From: an uncultured Bacteroidales bacterium
Lineage (GTDB): Bacteria; Bacteroidota; Bacteroidia; Bacteroidales; Bacteroidaceae
Length of the DNA: 64,000 nucleotides
Reading direction: 5' to 3'
Assembly (NCBI GenBank): GCA_902799685.1
Contig: CADCBO010000008.1
Location: forward strand, 1 to 64,000
The first letter of the stretch is position 1. The number at the start of each line of letters is the position of its first letter. A program made the translations under genes and the position numbers. The notes beneath the pieces are model-generated. The model was not told the DNA's origin, ran no database searches, and was given only the letters and a program-made list of their open reading frames with translations. This document shows positions 31,827-40,016 of the stretch, in pieces.

Positions 31827-33203
31827 TCAATTGTGTAATGTGTTTTCTATAAGTTGGAGTAGCCGTTCTACTGCGTTCTGCTCCGGGATATTCTTCTCTA
31901 TGCACTCCTTGCCGCGATACAGGCTTATCTTGCCGCGTCCTGCGCCCACATATCCGAAATCGGCGTCGGCCATCTCGCCCGGGCCGTTCACAATGCAGCC
32001 CATTATGGCTATCTTTACCCCTTTCAGGTGAGCGGTTGCGGCTTTTATGCGTGCTATTGTCTCTTCAAGATTGTAAAGTGTCCGTCCGCAGCCCGGACAG
32101 GAAATATACTCCGGCTTGCTGAACCTGATACGTGCGCCCTGCAGGATTGCATCCTCGGTGGAGCGTATCTGTTCTGCCGATATATTGGGGTCTGCAAGCT
32201 TCAGGTCACTTGCTTTTCCGTCTATGAGCAGCGCTCCTGCGTCCATAGCGGCGTGCAGCTGGAAATCCTCAAGAGCAGCGTCGTTGTAGCTCAGGTACAG
32301 AACGCCATCCTTTATCTGTGCCGATGCACGTACCTCTGCACTCGTTGCTGCATAATCCGCCAGTTTGCGGGCTACCGGAATCTCGCGCTCGGGGGCTTCG
32401 GACAGCGATACGCGGATGGTGTCACCTATGCCTTCGGCCAGCAGCGCGCCTATGCCTATGGCGCTCTTTATGCGTCCGTCCTCACCCTCGCCGGCCTCGG
32501 TAACGCCCAGATGAATTGGGAACGCCATACCTTCGCGGTCCATCTCCTTGACCAGCAAGCGTACGGTCTCAATCATCACCACCGTGTTGCTGGCCTTGAT
32601 TGATATCACCACGTTCAGGAAATCCTGCTCTACGCATATACGCAGAAACTCCATGCAGCTCTCCACCATTCCGGCGGGAGTGTTTCCGTAGCGGCTCATG
32701 ATGCGGTCGGAAAGCGATCCGTGGTTCACACCTATGCGTATGGCGGTACCGTGCTTGCGGCATATGTCCAGGAAGGGGATAAAGCGGTCACGTATGCGCT
32801 GTATCTCCTGCGCATACTCAGCGTCAGAATATTCCAGATGCCTGAAGGTCCGGGCCGGATCCACATAATTGCCCGGGTTTATGCGCACCTTCTCCACATA
32901 CTGTGCGGCCACATCGGCCACTGCGGGGTTAAAGTGTACATCGGCCACCAGCGGGGTGTTGTAGCCGCGTGCGGTAAGGCCATCGCGGATAAGCCGCATG
33001 TTCTGGGCCTCGCGTGTGCCCTGCGTGGTCATGCGCACCAGTTCGCCGCCAGCCTGGATTATGCGGATAGCCTGCTCTATGCAGCCTTCTGTATCCATCG
33101 TGGCGGTGGTGGTCATAGACTGCAGGCGAATGGGATTATCGCCGCCTATCGCGGTGTCGCCCACACGTACGCTTATGGTTTTCCTGCGGTTGTATATGCT
33201 CAT
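31827..33203 (-). CDS. ispG: 4-hydroxy-3-methylbut-2-enyl diphosphate synthase
   Basis: IspG is the Fe-S enzyme converting MEcPP to HMBPP in the MEP isoprenoid pathway. The N-terminal TIM-barrel part (about 1-285) is clear ([36 protein letters not shown]). The C-terminal Fe-S module has [11 protein letters not shown] and [19 protein letters not shown]. At 458 residues it falls between the short E. coli form and the long plant-like form expected in Bacteroidota: only about 65 residues separate the two modules. Its ATG overlaps the purE stop by one base (TGATG). Confidence 0.94.
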   Translation of the reverse strand: MSIYNRRKTISVRVGDTAIGGDNPIRLQSMTTTATMDTEGCIEQAIRIIQAGGELVRMTTQGTREAQNMRLIRDGLTARGYNTPLVADVHFNPAVADVAAQYVEKVRINPGNYVDPARTFRHLEYSDAEYAQEIQRIRDRFIPFLDICRKHGTAIRIGVNHGSLSDRIMSRYGNTPAGMVESCMEFLRICVEQDFLNVVISIKASNTVVMIETVRLLVKEMDREGMAFPIHLGVTEAGEGEDGRIKSAIGIGALLAEGIGDTIRVSLSEAPEREIPVARKLADYAATSAEVRASAQIKDGVLYLSYNDAALEDFQLHAAMDAGALLIDGKASDLKLADPNISAEQIRSTEDAILQGARIRFSKPEYISCPGCGRTLYNLEETIARIKAATAHLKGVKIAIMGCIVNGPGEMADADFGYVGAGRGKISLYRGKECIEKNIPEQNAVERLLQLIENTLHN

Positions 33204-33709
33204 CAGTTGGTCTTGAAGTTATACTTAACCTGACTCAGTTCAGCGTTGGCCTTCTCAATCTTATCCTTCAGTCCCTCCTTGTGCGCGGCCAGACGGGCAG
33301 CCAGCTCCGTATCGGCCACAGCCAGGATCTGGGCGGCCAGTATGGCTGCGTTCTGCGCCCCGTTAACGCCTACGGTAGCCACAGGTATTCCTGGAGGCAT
33401 CTGTATGATAGACAGCATAGCGTCCAGACCGTCCAGCATACCCTTTATGGGCACACCTATCACAGGAACATTTGTGTTGGCTGCAATCACGCCGGGCAGT
33501 GCGGCGGCCATTCCGGCAGCAGCTATTATAACCTTGATGCCGCGTGACTGTGCATTCCTGGCAAAATCCTCCACAGCCGCAGGTGTGCGGTGAGCGGACA
33601 GAGCGTTCATCTCAAACGGAACCTGGATGCTGTCCAGGAAGGCAGCCGCCTTTTCCATAACGGGCAGGTCGGAAGTGCTGCCCATAATGATACTTACTAC
33701 TGGTTTCAT
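33203..33709 (-). CDS. purE: N5-carboxyaminoimidazole ribonucleotide mutase
   Basis: The 168-residue class I PurE rearranges N5-CAIR to CAIR in purine biosynthesis. Visible motifs are IIMGSTSDLPVM, SAHRTP and AAAGMAAALPGVIA (normally AGxAAHLPG, here Ala-Leu). PVIGVP and QMPPGIPVATVGVNGAQNAA follow. The position usually occupied by His in AAHLPG is Ala, which may matter because that region contacts the substrate. Length is normal. The start is followed upstream by a short heptad repeat and the rpoN stop. Confidence 0.93.
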   Translation of the reverse strand: MKPVVSIIMGSTSDLPVMEKAAAFLDSIQVPFEMNALSAHRTPAAVEDFARNAQSRGIKVIIAAAGMAAALPGVIAANTNVPVIGVPIKGMLDGLDAMLSIIQMPPGIPVATVGVNGAQNAAILAAQILAVADTELAARLAAHKEGLKDKIEKANAELSQVKYNFKTN

Positions 33710-33721
33710 ATAGCGTAATAA

Positions 33722-33752
33722 TTTTCAATTCTCAATTCTCAATTTTCAATTT
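33722..33752. repeat. Four imperfect 7-bp repeats between rpoN and purE
   Basis: The heptads TTCAATT, CTCAATT, CTCAATT, TTCAATT run in tandem through the 36-bp spacer. On the minus strand they read AATTGAR. The rpoN stop codon (TGA, 33746-33748) and its last Asn codon are part of the array. Similar AT-rich heptads occur widely between Bacteroidota genes; no function is known to me. Confidence 0.7.
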
Positions 33753-35206
33753 CGTCTCATCCTTGCAACAGGAATTCCAATCTGCTCCCGGTATTTTGCC
33801 ACCGTACGTCGTGCCACCCTGAATCCCCGTTCCGCCAGTATGGCGGCCAGCTGCTCATCGGTAAGCGGGTTGCTGTGGTCCTCGGCTTCGGTAACCTCAC
33901 GCAGTATGCGGTGAATCTCATTAACCGATACCTCCTCACCACTTTCATTTTTTACACCATCGGTAAAGAAAGCCTTAAGCGGGAACGTCCCGAAAGGAGT
34001 CTGAACATATTTGCCGCTGGTTACCCGCGATATGGTAGATATGTCATATCCTGTCTTATCGGCCACATTCTTAAGAATCATGGGCTTGAGCAGGGTTTCA
34101 TCACCCTCCATGAAGAAAGGCCGTTGCATATCTATTATGGTCTGCATGGTGCGGGTCATTGTCTGCTCGCGCTGCTTAAGTGCCTGTATGAATCCGCGTG
34201 CCGAATCCAGCTTGTTCTTTATATAGATTGCAGCGTTTTTCTGGCTGCTGGTGCCCTCTTTAATCTGGTTCTCCAGCATTTCAGAATATTCGCGGCTCAC
34301 GTGCAGCTGCGGTATGTTCCCGTTGTTGAGCGTGAAATGAATCTCACCGTCGTAGTTGTCCAGTAGGAAATCGGGCACAATATGCTGGCGGCTGTGTCCC
34401 ACAGTCTCGCCCAGCGAACTTCCCGGGCGCGGGTTCAGCTTTACAAGTTCGGCTATCACGGCATCGGTCTGCTCCTTTGTCAACTCCAGCCGTGCGGCTA
34501 TCTTGTCCCACCGCTTGTGGGTGAACTCATCGAACATGGTGGAAATTATGCGCTCCTGAAGTTCCTTGCCCACCGATTCAGGCTTGCGCCGTATCTGTAT
34601 CAGCAGGCACTCCTGCAGGTTGCGTGCGCCTATCCCGGCCGGGTCAAACTCCTGAATCACCTTTAGCACATGTTCTATCTCATCGACCGATGCATCGGTA
34701 TCGTGATAGAACGCCAGGTCATCGGATATAGCCTGAAGGTCCTTATCCAGAATGCCGTCATTGTCTATTGAGCCTATGATATAGAGCGCAATCTTCATCT
34801 GACGCGGGGTCAGGTCCTGCTCGCGCAGCTGCTCATACAGAATGTCGTAGAATGAGCGGGTATCGGCCAGTGGGATTTCGGCTACAGCACCACCGGAACC
34901 TCCCTGCTGGCGGTCATCCCAGTCATCGTCGTCATCCCAGTCATCACGGCTGTCGTTAGAGCCGTAATCCTCATCGCCGTACTGCAGGTCATCATCCTGT
35001 GCAGAGCTCTCATCATCTCCGGTGGCCGAAACGTCGGCTGGGCCGTCCTCCAGAGCGGGGTTGTCGCCCAGCTCGGAGCGCACATGCTCCTCCAGTTCCA
35101 GAGTGTTGAGCGCCAGGATCCTGGCCTCAAGCACCTGCTGGGGCGATAGGGTCTGAACCTGCGTCTGCGTCTGGACCTGGGTCTGTATGTTGCCGTAATC
35201 AGCCAT
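33746..35206 (-). CDS. rpoN: RNA polymerase sigma-54 factor
   Basis: The 486-residue sigma-54 has the Gln-rich N-terminal activator-interacting region (QTQVQTQTQVQTLSPQQVLEA), an acidic Asp-rich stretch (about 60-105), the core-binding domain and the C-terminal RpoN box ARRTVAKYREQIGIP (about 465-480) that reads the -24 promoter element. It needs an AAA+ activator, none of which is encoded here. It lies 10 bp behind the nucleoside kinase gene and was presumably recruited into a housekeeping operon. Confidence 0.95.
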   Translation of the reverse strand: MADYGNIQTQVQTQTQVQTLSPQQVLEARILALNTLELEEHVRSELGDNPALEDGPADVSATGDDESSAQDDDLQYGDEDYGSNDSRDDWDDDDDWDDRQQGGSGGAVAEIPLADTRSFYDILYEQLREQDLTPRQMKIALYIIGSIDNDGILDKDLQAISDDLAFYHDTDASVDEIEHVLKVIQEFDPAGIGARNLQECLLIQIRRKPESVGKELQERIISTMFDEFTHKRWDKIAARLELTKEQTDAVIAELVKLNPRPGSSLGETVGHSRQHIVPDFLLDNYDGEIHFTLNNGNIPQLHVSREYSEMLENQIKEGTSSQKNAAIYIKNKLDSARGFIQALKQREQTMTRTMQTIIDMQRPFFMEGDETLLKPMILKNVADKTGYDISTISRVTSGKYVQTPFGTFPLKAFFTDGVKNESGEEVSVNEIHRILREVTEAEDHSNPLTDEQLAAILAERGFRVARRTVAKYREQIGIPVARMRRN

Positions 35207-35216
35207 CGTGGAATAA

Positions 35217-36881
35217 TCAATAGTGGAAACTGCTGCCTCCTATAAACTCGCGCACCAGCGATGTGGGGGGCAGGTTCTGGCTGGGGATAGTACGGAACAG
35301 CTTGAGGAAATCCTTAAGCTGGCAGGCCTTAGAGTATTCGGGGCTGTTCTCCGGAACCTCCTCCAGCAGCGGAGTCACCATATCCTTTATTACCGCAATC
35401 TCAAACATCATGGCGGAATTGAACATAGCGTCGGCATTCTCCTGATATGGGAAAATCCATTTCTCCTCACCTGCACGGACCGAAGGCCAGCGTCCTATGG
35501 TATCCACAGCCGAGTAGCTGCGGTACTTGTGGTCACGCGTAATGCGGCGCAGCAGCCGGTTATCGGTAGTGGGAATATAGTTATGCTGGTCTATGCGTAT
35601 GCTGGTCAGGGCCGATACGTATATGAGGAAACGGCTGTCGGCGGGAATATCGGGCATAAGGTCCGGATTCAGGGCGTGAATGCCTTCTATGAGCAGGATG
35701 TCATTCTCGCCCAGCGTTATTGGCGGGTCGGTGAACTCGCGTATGCCGCCCTTCTTGAAATTAAATGTGGGCGGCTGTATGGTCTTGCCGGCCAGCAGGT
35801 CCTTAAGCTGCTCATTAAAGTAGGGCAGGTCTATGGCGTAGAGTGACTCAAAGTCATGCTGGCCGTTCTCATCCAGCGGCGTGTGGTCGCGGTCCAGGAA
35901 ATAGTCATCAAGCGATATCACCTTAGGCGTAAGCCCGTGGGCCATAAGCTGTACCATAAGGCGCTTGCTGAATGTGGTCTTGCCCGATGATGACGGTCCT
36001 GATACCATAACCAGCTTCAAACCCTTACCCTCATTGCGTCGGGCCACAATCTGGTCGGCTATATGCACAATCTTCTGTGACTGCAGGGCTTCGGCCACAT
36101 TTATGATCATGTTGCAGCCGCCCTTCTTGATAGCCTCGTTAAGCTCTCCCAGGGTAGAGAACCCCAGAATACCCATCCAGTCATGATGCTCCTTGAACAT
36201 GCTGAACATCTTGTCCTGGCGTATCATAGGCTCCAGTTGGTCCGGGTGAGTGCGGTTAGGCACACGCACCAGAACACCGCCTTCCATCAATTCCAGCCCA
36301 AACACCTTAAGGCATCCGGTATGTGGCGGCAGAATCCCAAAGAACCAGTCGGGCATATCATCCAGCGTGTAGTAATAAGTGTAAATGGAACCGATGCTGC
36401 GCAGCAGACGCGCCGTATCCTCACGTCCGGCCTTAGCCATGATTTCGGCCACATCGGTAGTGTGGGCGGTATGCTTCACAAACGGAATGCTGCGGCCTAT
36501 GATGCTGCCCATGCGCTCGCTTATGGTTGTCACATCATCCTCGGTCAGCTCACGTCCTATCTCCACCGGGCAGTAGAAACCCTTGGACACGGCGTTTGAT
36601 ACCCTAATCTGTCCGCCCGGATAGAGCTCGGCCACAGCCTTGGCCAGCACAAACACCAGTCCCTGCGAGTAGCTGCGGGCACCAATGCTTGATGTGGCGT
36701 CCAGAAACTCCACATCACAGTCTTCATACACCTTAGCCTCCATATCGGTAAGCCTGCCGTTAGCGGTCACGCACACCGGACTGCTCTTAAGCCTTACGTC
36801 CAGCTGGGCAAAAACATCGGTGTAAGTCACTCCGGGATTAAAACTCTGGGTCTTCTTGTTGTTTATGCAGTAAATCTCCAT
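35217..36881 (-). CDS. Nucleoside (uridine-type) kinase fused to a ThrRS-like N-terminal region
   Basis: The 554-residue protein combines a TGS/threonyl-tRNA-synthetase-like N-terminal region (about 1-260, including HTAHTTDVAEIMAKAGRED) with a P-loop kinase domain (about 280-490). The Walker A motif is SGPSSSGKTTFSKRL and ISLDDYFLDRDHTP follows. This fusion is typical of Bacteroidota and is annotated as nucleoside or uridine kinase. The phosphate acceptor has not been shown for this protein. It is the first gene of the eight-gene operon. Confidence 0.88.
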   Translation of the reverse strand: MEIYCINNKKTQSFNPGVTYTDVFAQLDVRLKSSPVCVTANGRLTDMEAKVYEDCDVEFLDATSSIGARSYSQGLVFVLAKAVAELYPGGQIRVSNAVSKGFYCPVEIGRELTEDDVTTISERMGSIIGRSIPFVKHTAHTTDVAEIMAKAGREDTARLLRSIGSIYTYYYTLDDMPDWFFGILPPHTGCLKVFGLELMEGGVLVRVPNRTHPDQLEPMIRQDKMFSMFKEHHDWMGILGFSTLGELNEAIKKGGCNMIINVAEALQSQKIVHIADQIVARRNEGKGLKLVMVSGPSSSGKTTFSKRLMVQLMAHGLTPKVISLDDYFLDRDHTPLDENGQHDFESLYAIDLPYFNEQLKDLLAGKTIQPPTFNFKKGGIREFTDPPITLGENDILLIEGIHALNPDLMPDIPADSRFLIYVSALTSIRIDQHNYIPTTDNRLLRRITRDHKYRSYSAVDTIGRWPSVRAGEEKWIFPYQENADAMFNSAMMFEIAVIKDMVTPLLEEVPENSPEYSKACQLKDFLKLFRTIPSQNLPPTSLVREFIGGSSFHY

Positions 36882-36902
36882 ACCTTTTTTATTTTAGAGT
36901 TT

Positions 36903-36943
36903 CAAAATTACTGCATTTTTTGCTATCCCTAAAGCCCTTTAGG
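36903..36943 (-). promoter_or_regulatory. Promoter of the nucleoside kinase-rpoN operon with overlapping palindrome
   Basis: Minus-strand TAATTTTG (36910-36903) matches TAnnTTTG and ends 21 bp before the kinase ATG. A TTTA at the -33 position (36933-36930) is 19 bp upstream and lies inside the small palindrome CCTAAAG-CC-CTTTAGG (36928-36943). The palindrome could be an operator or an RNA hairpin from upstream transcription. Confidence 0.5.
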
Positions 36944-36965
36944 CAAAAAGAAAAACAAACTTCCC

Positions 36966-37020
36966 AGTTAGGAAAAATTTGCGCCCCTTAAGGAGCGTAA
37001 TTTTTCTCCTTAAGGGGCGT
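36966..37020 (-). terminator. Probable terminator of the serpin transcript
   Basis: CGCCCCTTAAGGAG (36982-36995) and CTCCTTAAGGGGCG (37006-37019) are perfect 14-bp inverted repeats around a 10-base loop. Read on the minus strand the hairpin is followed by AAATTTTT. It lies 100 bp after the serpin stop, in the 238-bp spacer before the kinase promoter. The rest of that spacer shows no gene. Confidence 0.6.
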
Positions 37021-37119
37021 AAAAACCTTAGTATGGACAAATTTATGGAGATACTTGGGCTCCTGTTAAAAAATCCTTACATCCGGATTCCGCCTGTGAC
37101 AGTAGTGACGGTGTGACAG

Positions 37120-38439
37120 TTAATTTATATCGTTCACCCTACCCATGAACAGGAAAGATCCGCTGGCGTTGTCACGTATGGCAAACACAAACGGGCGGTC
37201 AATATCAAAGTTATAGGGGCCGCTCCTTGTGTTAAGGAAGCCAAGCGTTACAGCCACAGCCTCAACACCGCTTTCCTCAACTTTAATCTTGACATCCTGC
37301 TTAATGTTTTGAATATTTGCGTCATTATCCTTGCTTGTCATCCTGTCAAACACTCCTACATTAAACATTTCCTTCATTCCGCAACTCTCCAGCAGTTGGC
37401 GGATATCGTTTTTACATTCCATCGTGAATTTGGGCATCTGGATCTTTACTGTACCACCTGAAGGTTTAACAGACCAGTCAAACTCCGGAATCACTTCATC
37501 AAGAGTGTATTCACTGTTAGGTACATAGAAATCCATCCTGAAAGCGTTGTTTACAAAAGGCATTGACAAAACCTTGTATTTGTCAAGAACCTTATATTTG
37601 ACTCCTCTACTGGTTTTCATGCACATCATATCCACCTCCTTAACGCTGCCATCGGCAAGAGTAAACTTACCCTTAGTGGTGTTTGATGTGCTGAAAGCAT
37701 ACGCCCAGGCTGATGCAAACCACGTAAGATTGCCCACTACCATTATTGTGTTGGTATTCAAGTCGCCCACATCCAGATTCTTAACGCGCCCGTAAGAGTT
37801 GTCGTATGCCCATTGGCAGATAGAATCCATAGCGCTCTGGGTAGCTCTTTCAAAATCAAGGTATCTCACTGTAGATTGATAGATGCCTTGCCCTACAGAA
37901 AGGAAATCATCATTAAATGTTTGCCCCTTCTGCATCCACAGGGCGTTAGACAGCTTTGCGCAGTTTGTAGCCTCAAGAGATGCGTTAAGCTTGCCGTAAC
38001 CGGAGTTCATGTCCTGTACCGTAACGTCCGGTCCAAACATAATGTCCATCATTCTGGCGGCAGTAGTGTCATTCAATCCGTTAGTGAGAATGCCCAGCAG
38101 TATCTGTACGCTCAGTGGCGATATGCAAACATTCTCCGTGCCTGCATTAGCAATCTGTTTCTCAAACATGCTTATGGCAAACGGATAGCCCGATTCAAAC
38201 ATCGCCTTCTCCTGGTCCGTAAGCGAAACCACCAGCGGAGCAGCATCAGCGCGGGTGAAAGCGTGTTCCACAACATTACCCTCAGTAACAATAACAACAC
38301 TATCCTTGGGTTCAGTGTTGTTCTGGTTCCCGTTGTTATTAAAGTTCTCCTGTTCTTCAACAACAGCGTTGCTTTCATTCTTTTGGCAAGACACCATCAG
38401 TATCCCCAAAAGAGTCACAAGTAATAATTTTGTCTTCAT
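37120..38439 (-). CDS. Serpin-family protease inhibitor, lipoprotein
   Basis: The 439-residue protein has lipobox LMVSCQK (Cys18) and a low-complexity Asn/Glu linker (about 20-55). A full serpin fold follows, ending in the diagnostic DRPFVFAIRDNASGSFLFMG. The hinge ESGVEAVAVT has small residues as in inhibitory serpins. Counting from the hinge Gly (P15, residue 391) places P1-P1' at Arg405-Ser406, which predicts inhibition of trypsin-like proteases. A surface-anchored inhibitor next to a subtilisin-type protease gene suggests control of host or self proteolysis. Confidence 0.92.
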   Translation of the reverse strand: MKTKLLLVTLLGILMVSCQKNESNAVVEEQENFNNNGNQNNTEPKDSVVIVTEGNVVEHAFTRADAAPLVVSLTDQEKAMFESGYPFAISMFEKQIANAGTENVCISPLSVQILLGILTNGLNDTTAARMMDIMFGPDVTVQDMNSGYGKLNASLEATNCAKLSNALWMQKGQTFNDDFLSVGQGIYQSTVRYLDFERATQSAMDSICQWAYDNSYGRVKNLDVGDLNTNTIMVVGNLTWFASAWAYAFSTSNTTKGKFTLADGSVKEVDMMCMKTSRGVKYKVLDKYKVLSMPFVNNAFRMDFYVPNSEYTLDEVIPEFDWSVKPSGGTVKIQMPKFTMECKNDIRQLLESCGMKEMFNVGVFDRMTSKDNDANIQNIKQDVKIKVEESGVEAVAVTLGFLNTRSGPYNFDIDRPFVFAIRDNASGSFLFMGRVNDIN

Positions 38440-38464
38440 AACCGCTTTATTTTGAACTTTCCCA

Positions 38465-38495
38465 TAAAGATAGAGTTTTGTTTATGAACAACAAA
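38465..38495 (-). promoter_or_regulatory. Promoter of the serpin gene
   Basis: Minus-strand TTTG (38495-38492), a 19-bp spacer and TATCTTTA (38472-38465) give a full -33 box and a 7/8 match to the -7 consensus. The -7 box ends 25 bp before the serpin ATG. This makes the serpin a separate transcription unit within the surface-protein locus. Confidence 0.6.
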
Positions 38496-38566
38496 AATTA
38501 CACATAACTTTTTGTAGGACAATTATGTGACTTTTTAAGGACAAACCTTTCCTCAAAAAGACTATC

Positions 38567-39997
38567 CTACTGATAAACTGGGCGAACGGAAAAACCATCA
38601 TCGCGCCATTCACTGCCCGTACGGATGAGATTAGGACCGAAGGAAATCCGTATCGCACATCTGGAGTCTTTTGTGGAGAGCGAACTTGACCAGTAGTTAC
38701 CAACGATGTATTCTAACTGAGTTAATTCTCGCAGGAACGTAGTTGCACGATGTCCTGCGGCAGGCAAAAATATGGAGCGGTCTGTATAACCTGCCACCTT
38801 GCTTGTCACTTTATAACCCATGAGACGGTTCTGTGTTGTCCACGTCCAAGTGCAATAGTCAGGATTTATCAGTTCATCCATTTCTTCAACAGTAGGCATG
38901 CGCCAGCCACCACCCCATTTTATACAGGCAACGTCATCATCCGGGTCAAGAACTGTTTTGTTGTCTGTATAGCCGTTAAAACCGAAATCTGTATTATTGC
39001 AGTATTTGGTCAGTGTATTATAGCTGCCAAAGCAGTACATGTAGTTTGGCCAATCGTATCCGCCGGATTTGTCATCCTTCCAGACCACCTCTTTTTCCAC
39101 CTGGGCATAGCCGGTCTCATAATATGTTTCAGTCTCGCCCCAAGCATAATAATCTCCGTAATCATACGGGGTATCAGCCCCTACATTGTATGATGCCCAA
39201 ATAAGACCGCTGGGCAAACCCAGGTCAACCGCTACTTCGTGAAAATCCTTAGTCCTGAATGCCTTTTCCGGACCATACAAGTATGCAGACTGGCCTGAGG
39301 AGACCTGATACTTTACGTATGAACGGCAATAGTATTCTTTGTCGGATTCAAGATCAGCTATTCTTGCCCTGACCATATAGTCATCAGTCATATCGCAGCG
39401 ATATACGGTGGAATTATCTATATTGCAGCTGCTCTGTCCTGAAACTATAACACCGGTTTCACAATCAGACACATCCTTACCGTTCATAGCAATATTACCC
39501 TCTACAAATGCAACGAAACACTGTATTCCGTTGAGTGCGACCTCCTTTATTTCCGGGTTGAATGGCTGTGTCCTGAAAGAGGATACGGCACTTATCTCAC
39601 GGGTACCGTCCCTTTTTTGCAGATAGAGGCAATAGTTGTATTCAGTGTCTGGAAAAAGGCCGGTAATGGTGCAGTACATGGTCTCGCTTTCAACAGTCAC
39701 CCTGTCAAGCACCATACATCCCGGATTGTCATTCCCTTCCAGCCATGAGTTGAAAAGGTTTTCCGAATAGGACGTCTTGAGGCAATAGAACAGGCCACGC
39801 TTACCCAAAGCCAGGTCCGCCTTATTAACTTCAATAAAACGACCTGTTATATTTGCCGTAAAAGATGATACTGAACTTTGTTCCACAACAATCGGTTTGG
39901 ATACTGATGGTGAATCAACCTCAGAATCCTTTGTACATGATAACACGGCAAATAATACGATGGCCGTCGTTGCCAGGATTGAAAACAGGTTTCTCAT
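38567..39997 (-). CDS. Lipoprotein with C-terminal FISUMP domain
   Basis: The 476-residue protein has a lipobox VLSCTKD (Cys21), two fibronectin-like beta regions (about 35-150 and 155-260), and a C-terminal FISUMP-type domain. That domain is recognised by VDLGLPSGLIWASYNVGA, WGGGWRMPTVEEMDEL, IFLPAAGHR and a final SVRPVY. Such proteins are exported to the cell surface in Bacteroidota and have no known enzymatic role. It is the last gene of the five-gene operon from 45849 and lies 19 bp after the FAS1 gene. Confidence 0.85.
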   Translation of the reverse strand: MRNLFSILATTAIVLFAVLSCTKDSEVDSPSVSKPIVVEQSSVSSFTANITGRFIEVNKADLALGKRGLFYCLKTSYSENLFNSWLEGNDNPGCMVLDRVTVESETMYCTITGLFPDTEYNYCLYLQKRDGTREISAVSSFRTQPFNPEIKEVALNGIQCFVAFVEGNIAMNGKDVSDCETGVIVSGQSSCNIDNSTVYRCDMTDDYMVRARIADLESDKEYYCRSYVKYQVSSGQSAYLYGPEKAFRTKDFHEVAVDLGLPSGLIWASYNVGADTPYDYGDYYAWGETETYYETGYAQVEKEVVWKDDKSGGYDWPNYMYCFGSYNTLTKYCNNTDFGFNGYTDNKTVLDPDDDVACIKWGGGWRMPTVEEMDELINPDYCTWTWTTQNRLMGYKVTSKVAGYTDRSIFLPAAGHRATTFLRELTQLEYIVGNYWSSSLSTKDSRCAIRISFGPNLIRTGSEWRDDGFSVRPVYQ

Positions 39998-40016
39998 ATC
40001 AATACCTAGTTAAAAA

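Noticed and set aside
33722..33752. Repeat array as a CRISPR
   Set aside because: The units are 7 bp with no spacers and only four copies. It is a simple tandem repeat.
38531..38560. Hairpin CTTTTTAAGGA / TCCTCAAAAAG after the FISUMP gene as a terminator
   Set aside because: On either strand the T-rich arm comes first and no T tract follows the stem, the opposite of an intrinsic terminator. It may form in RNA but was not called.
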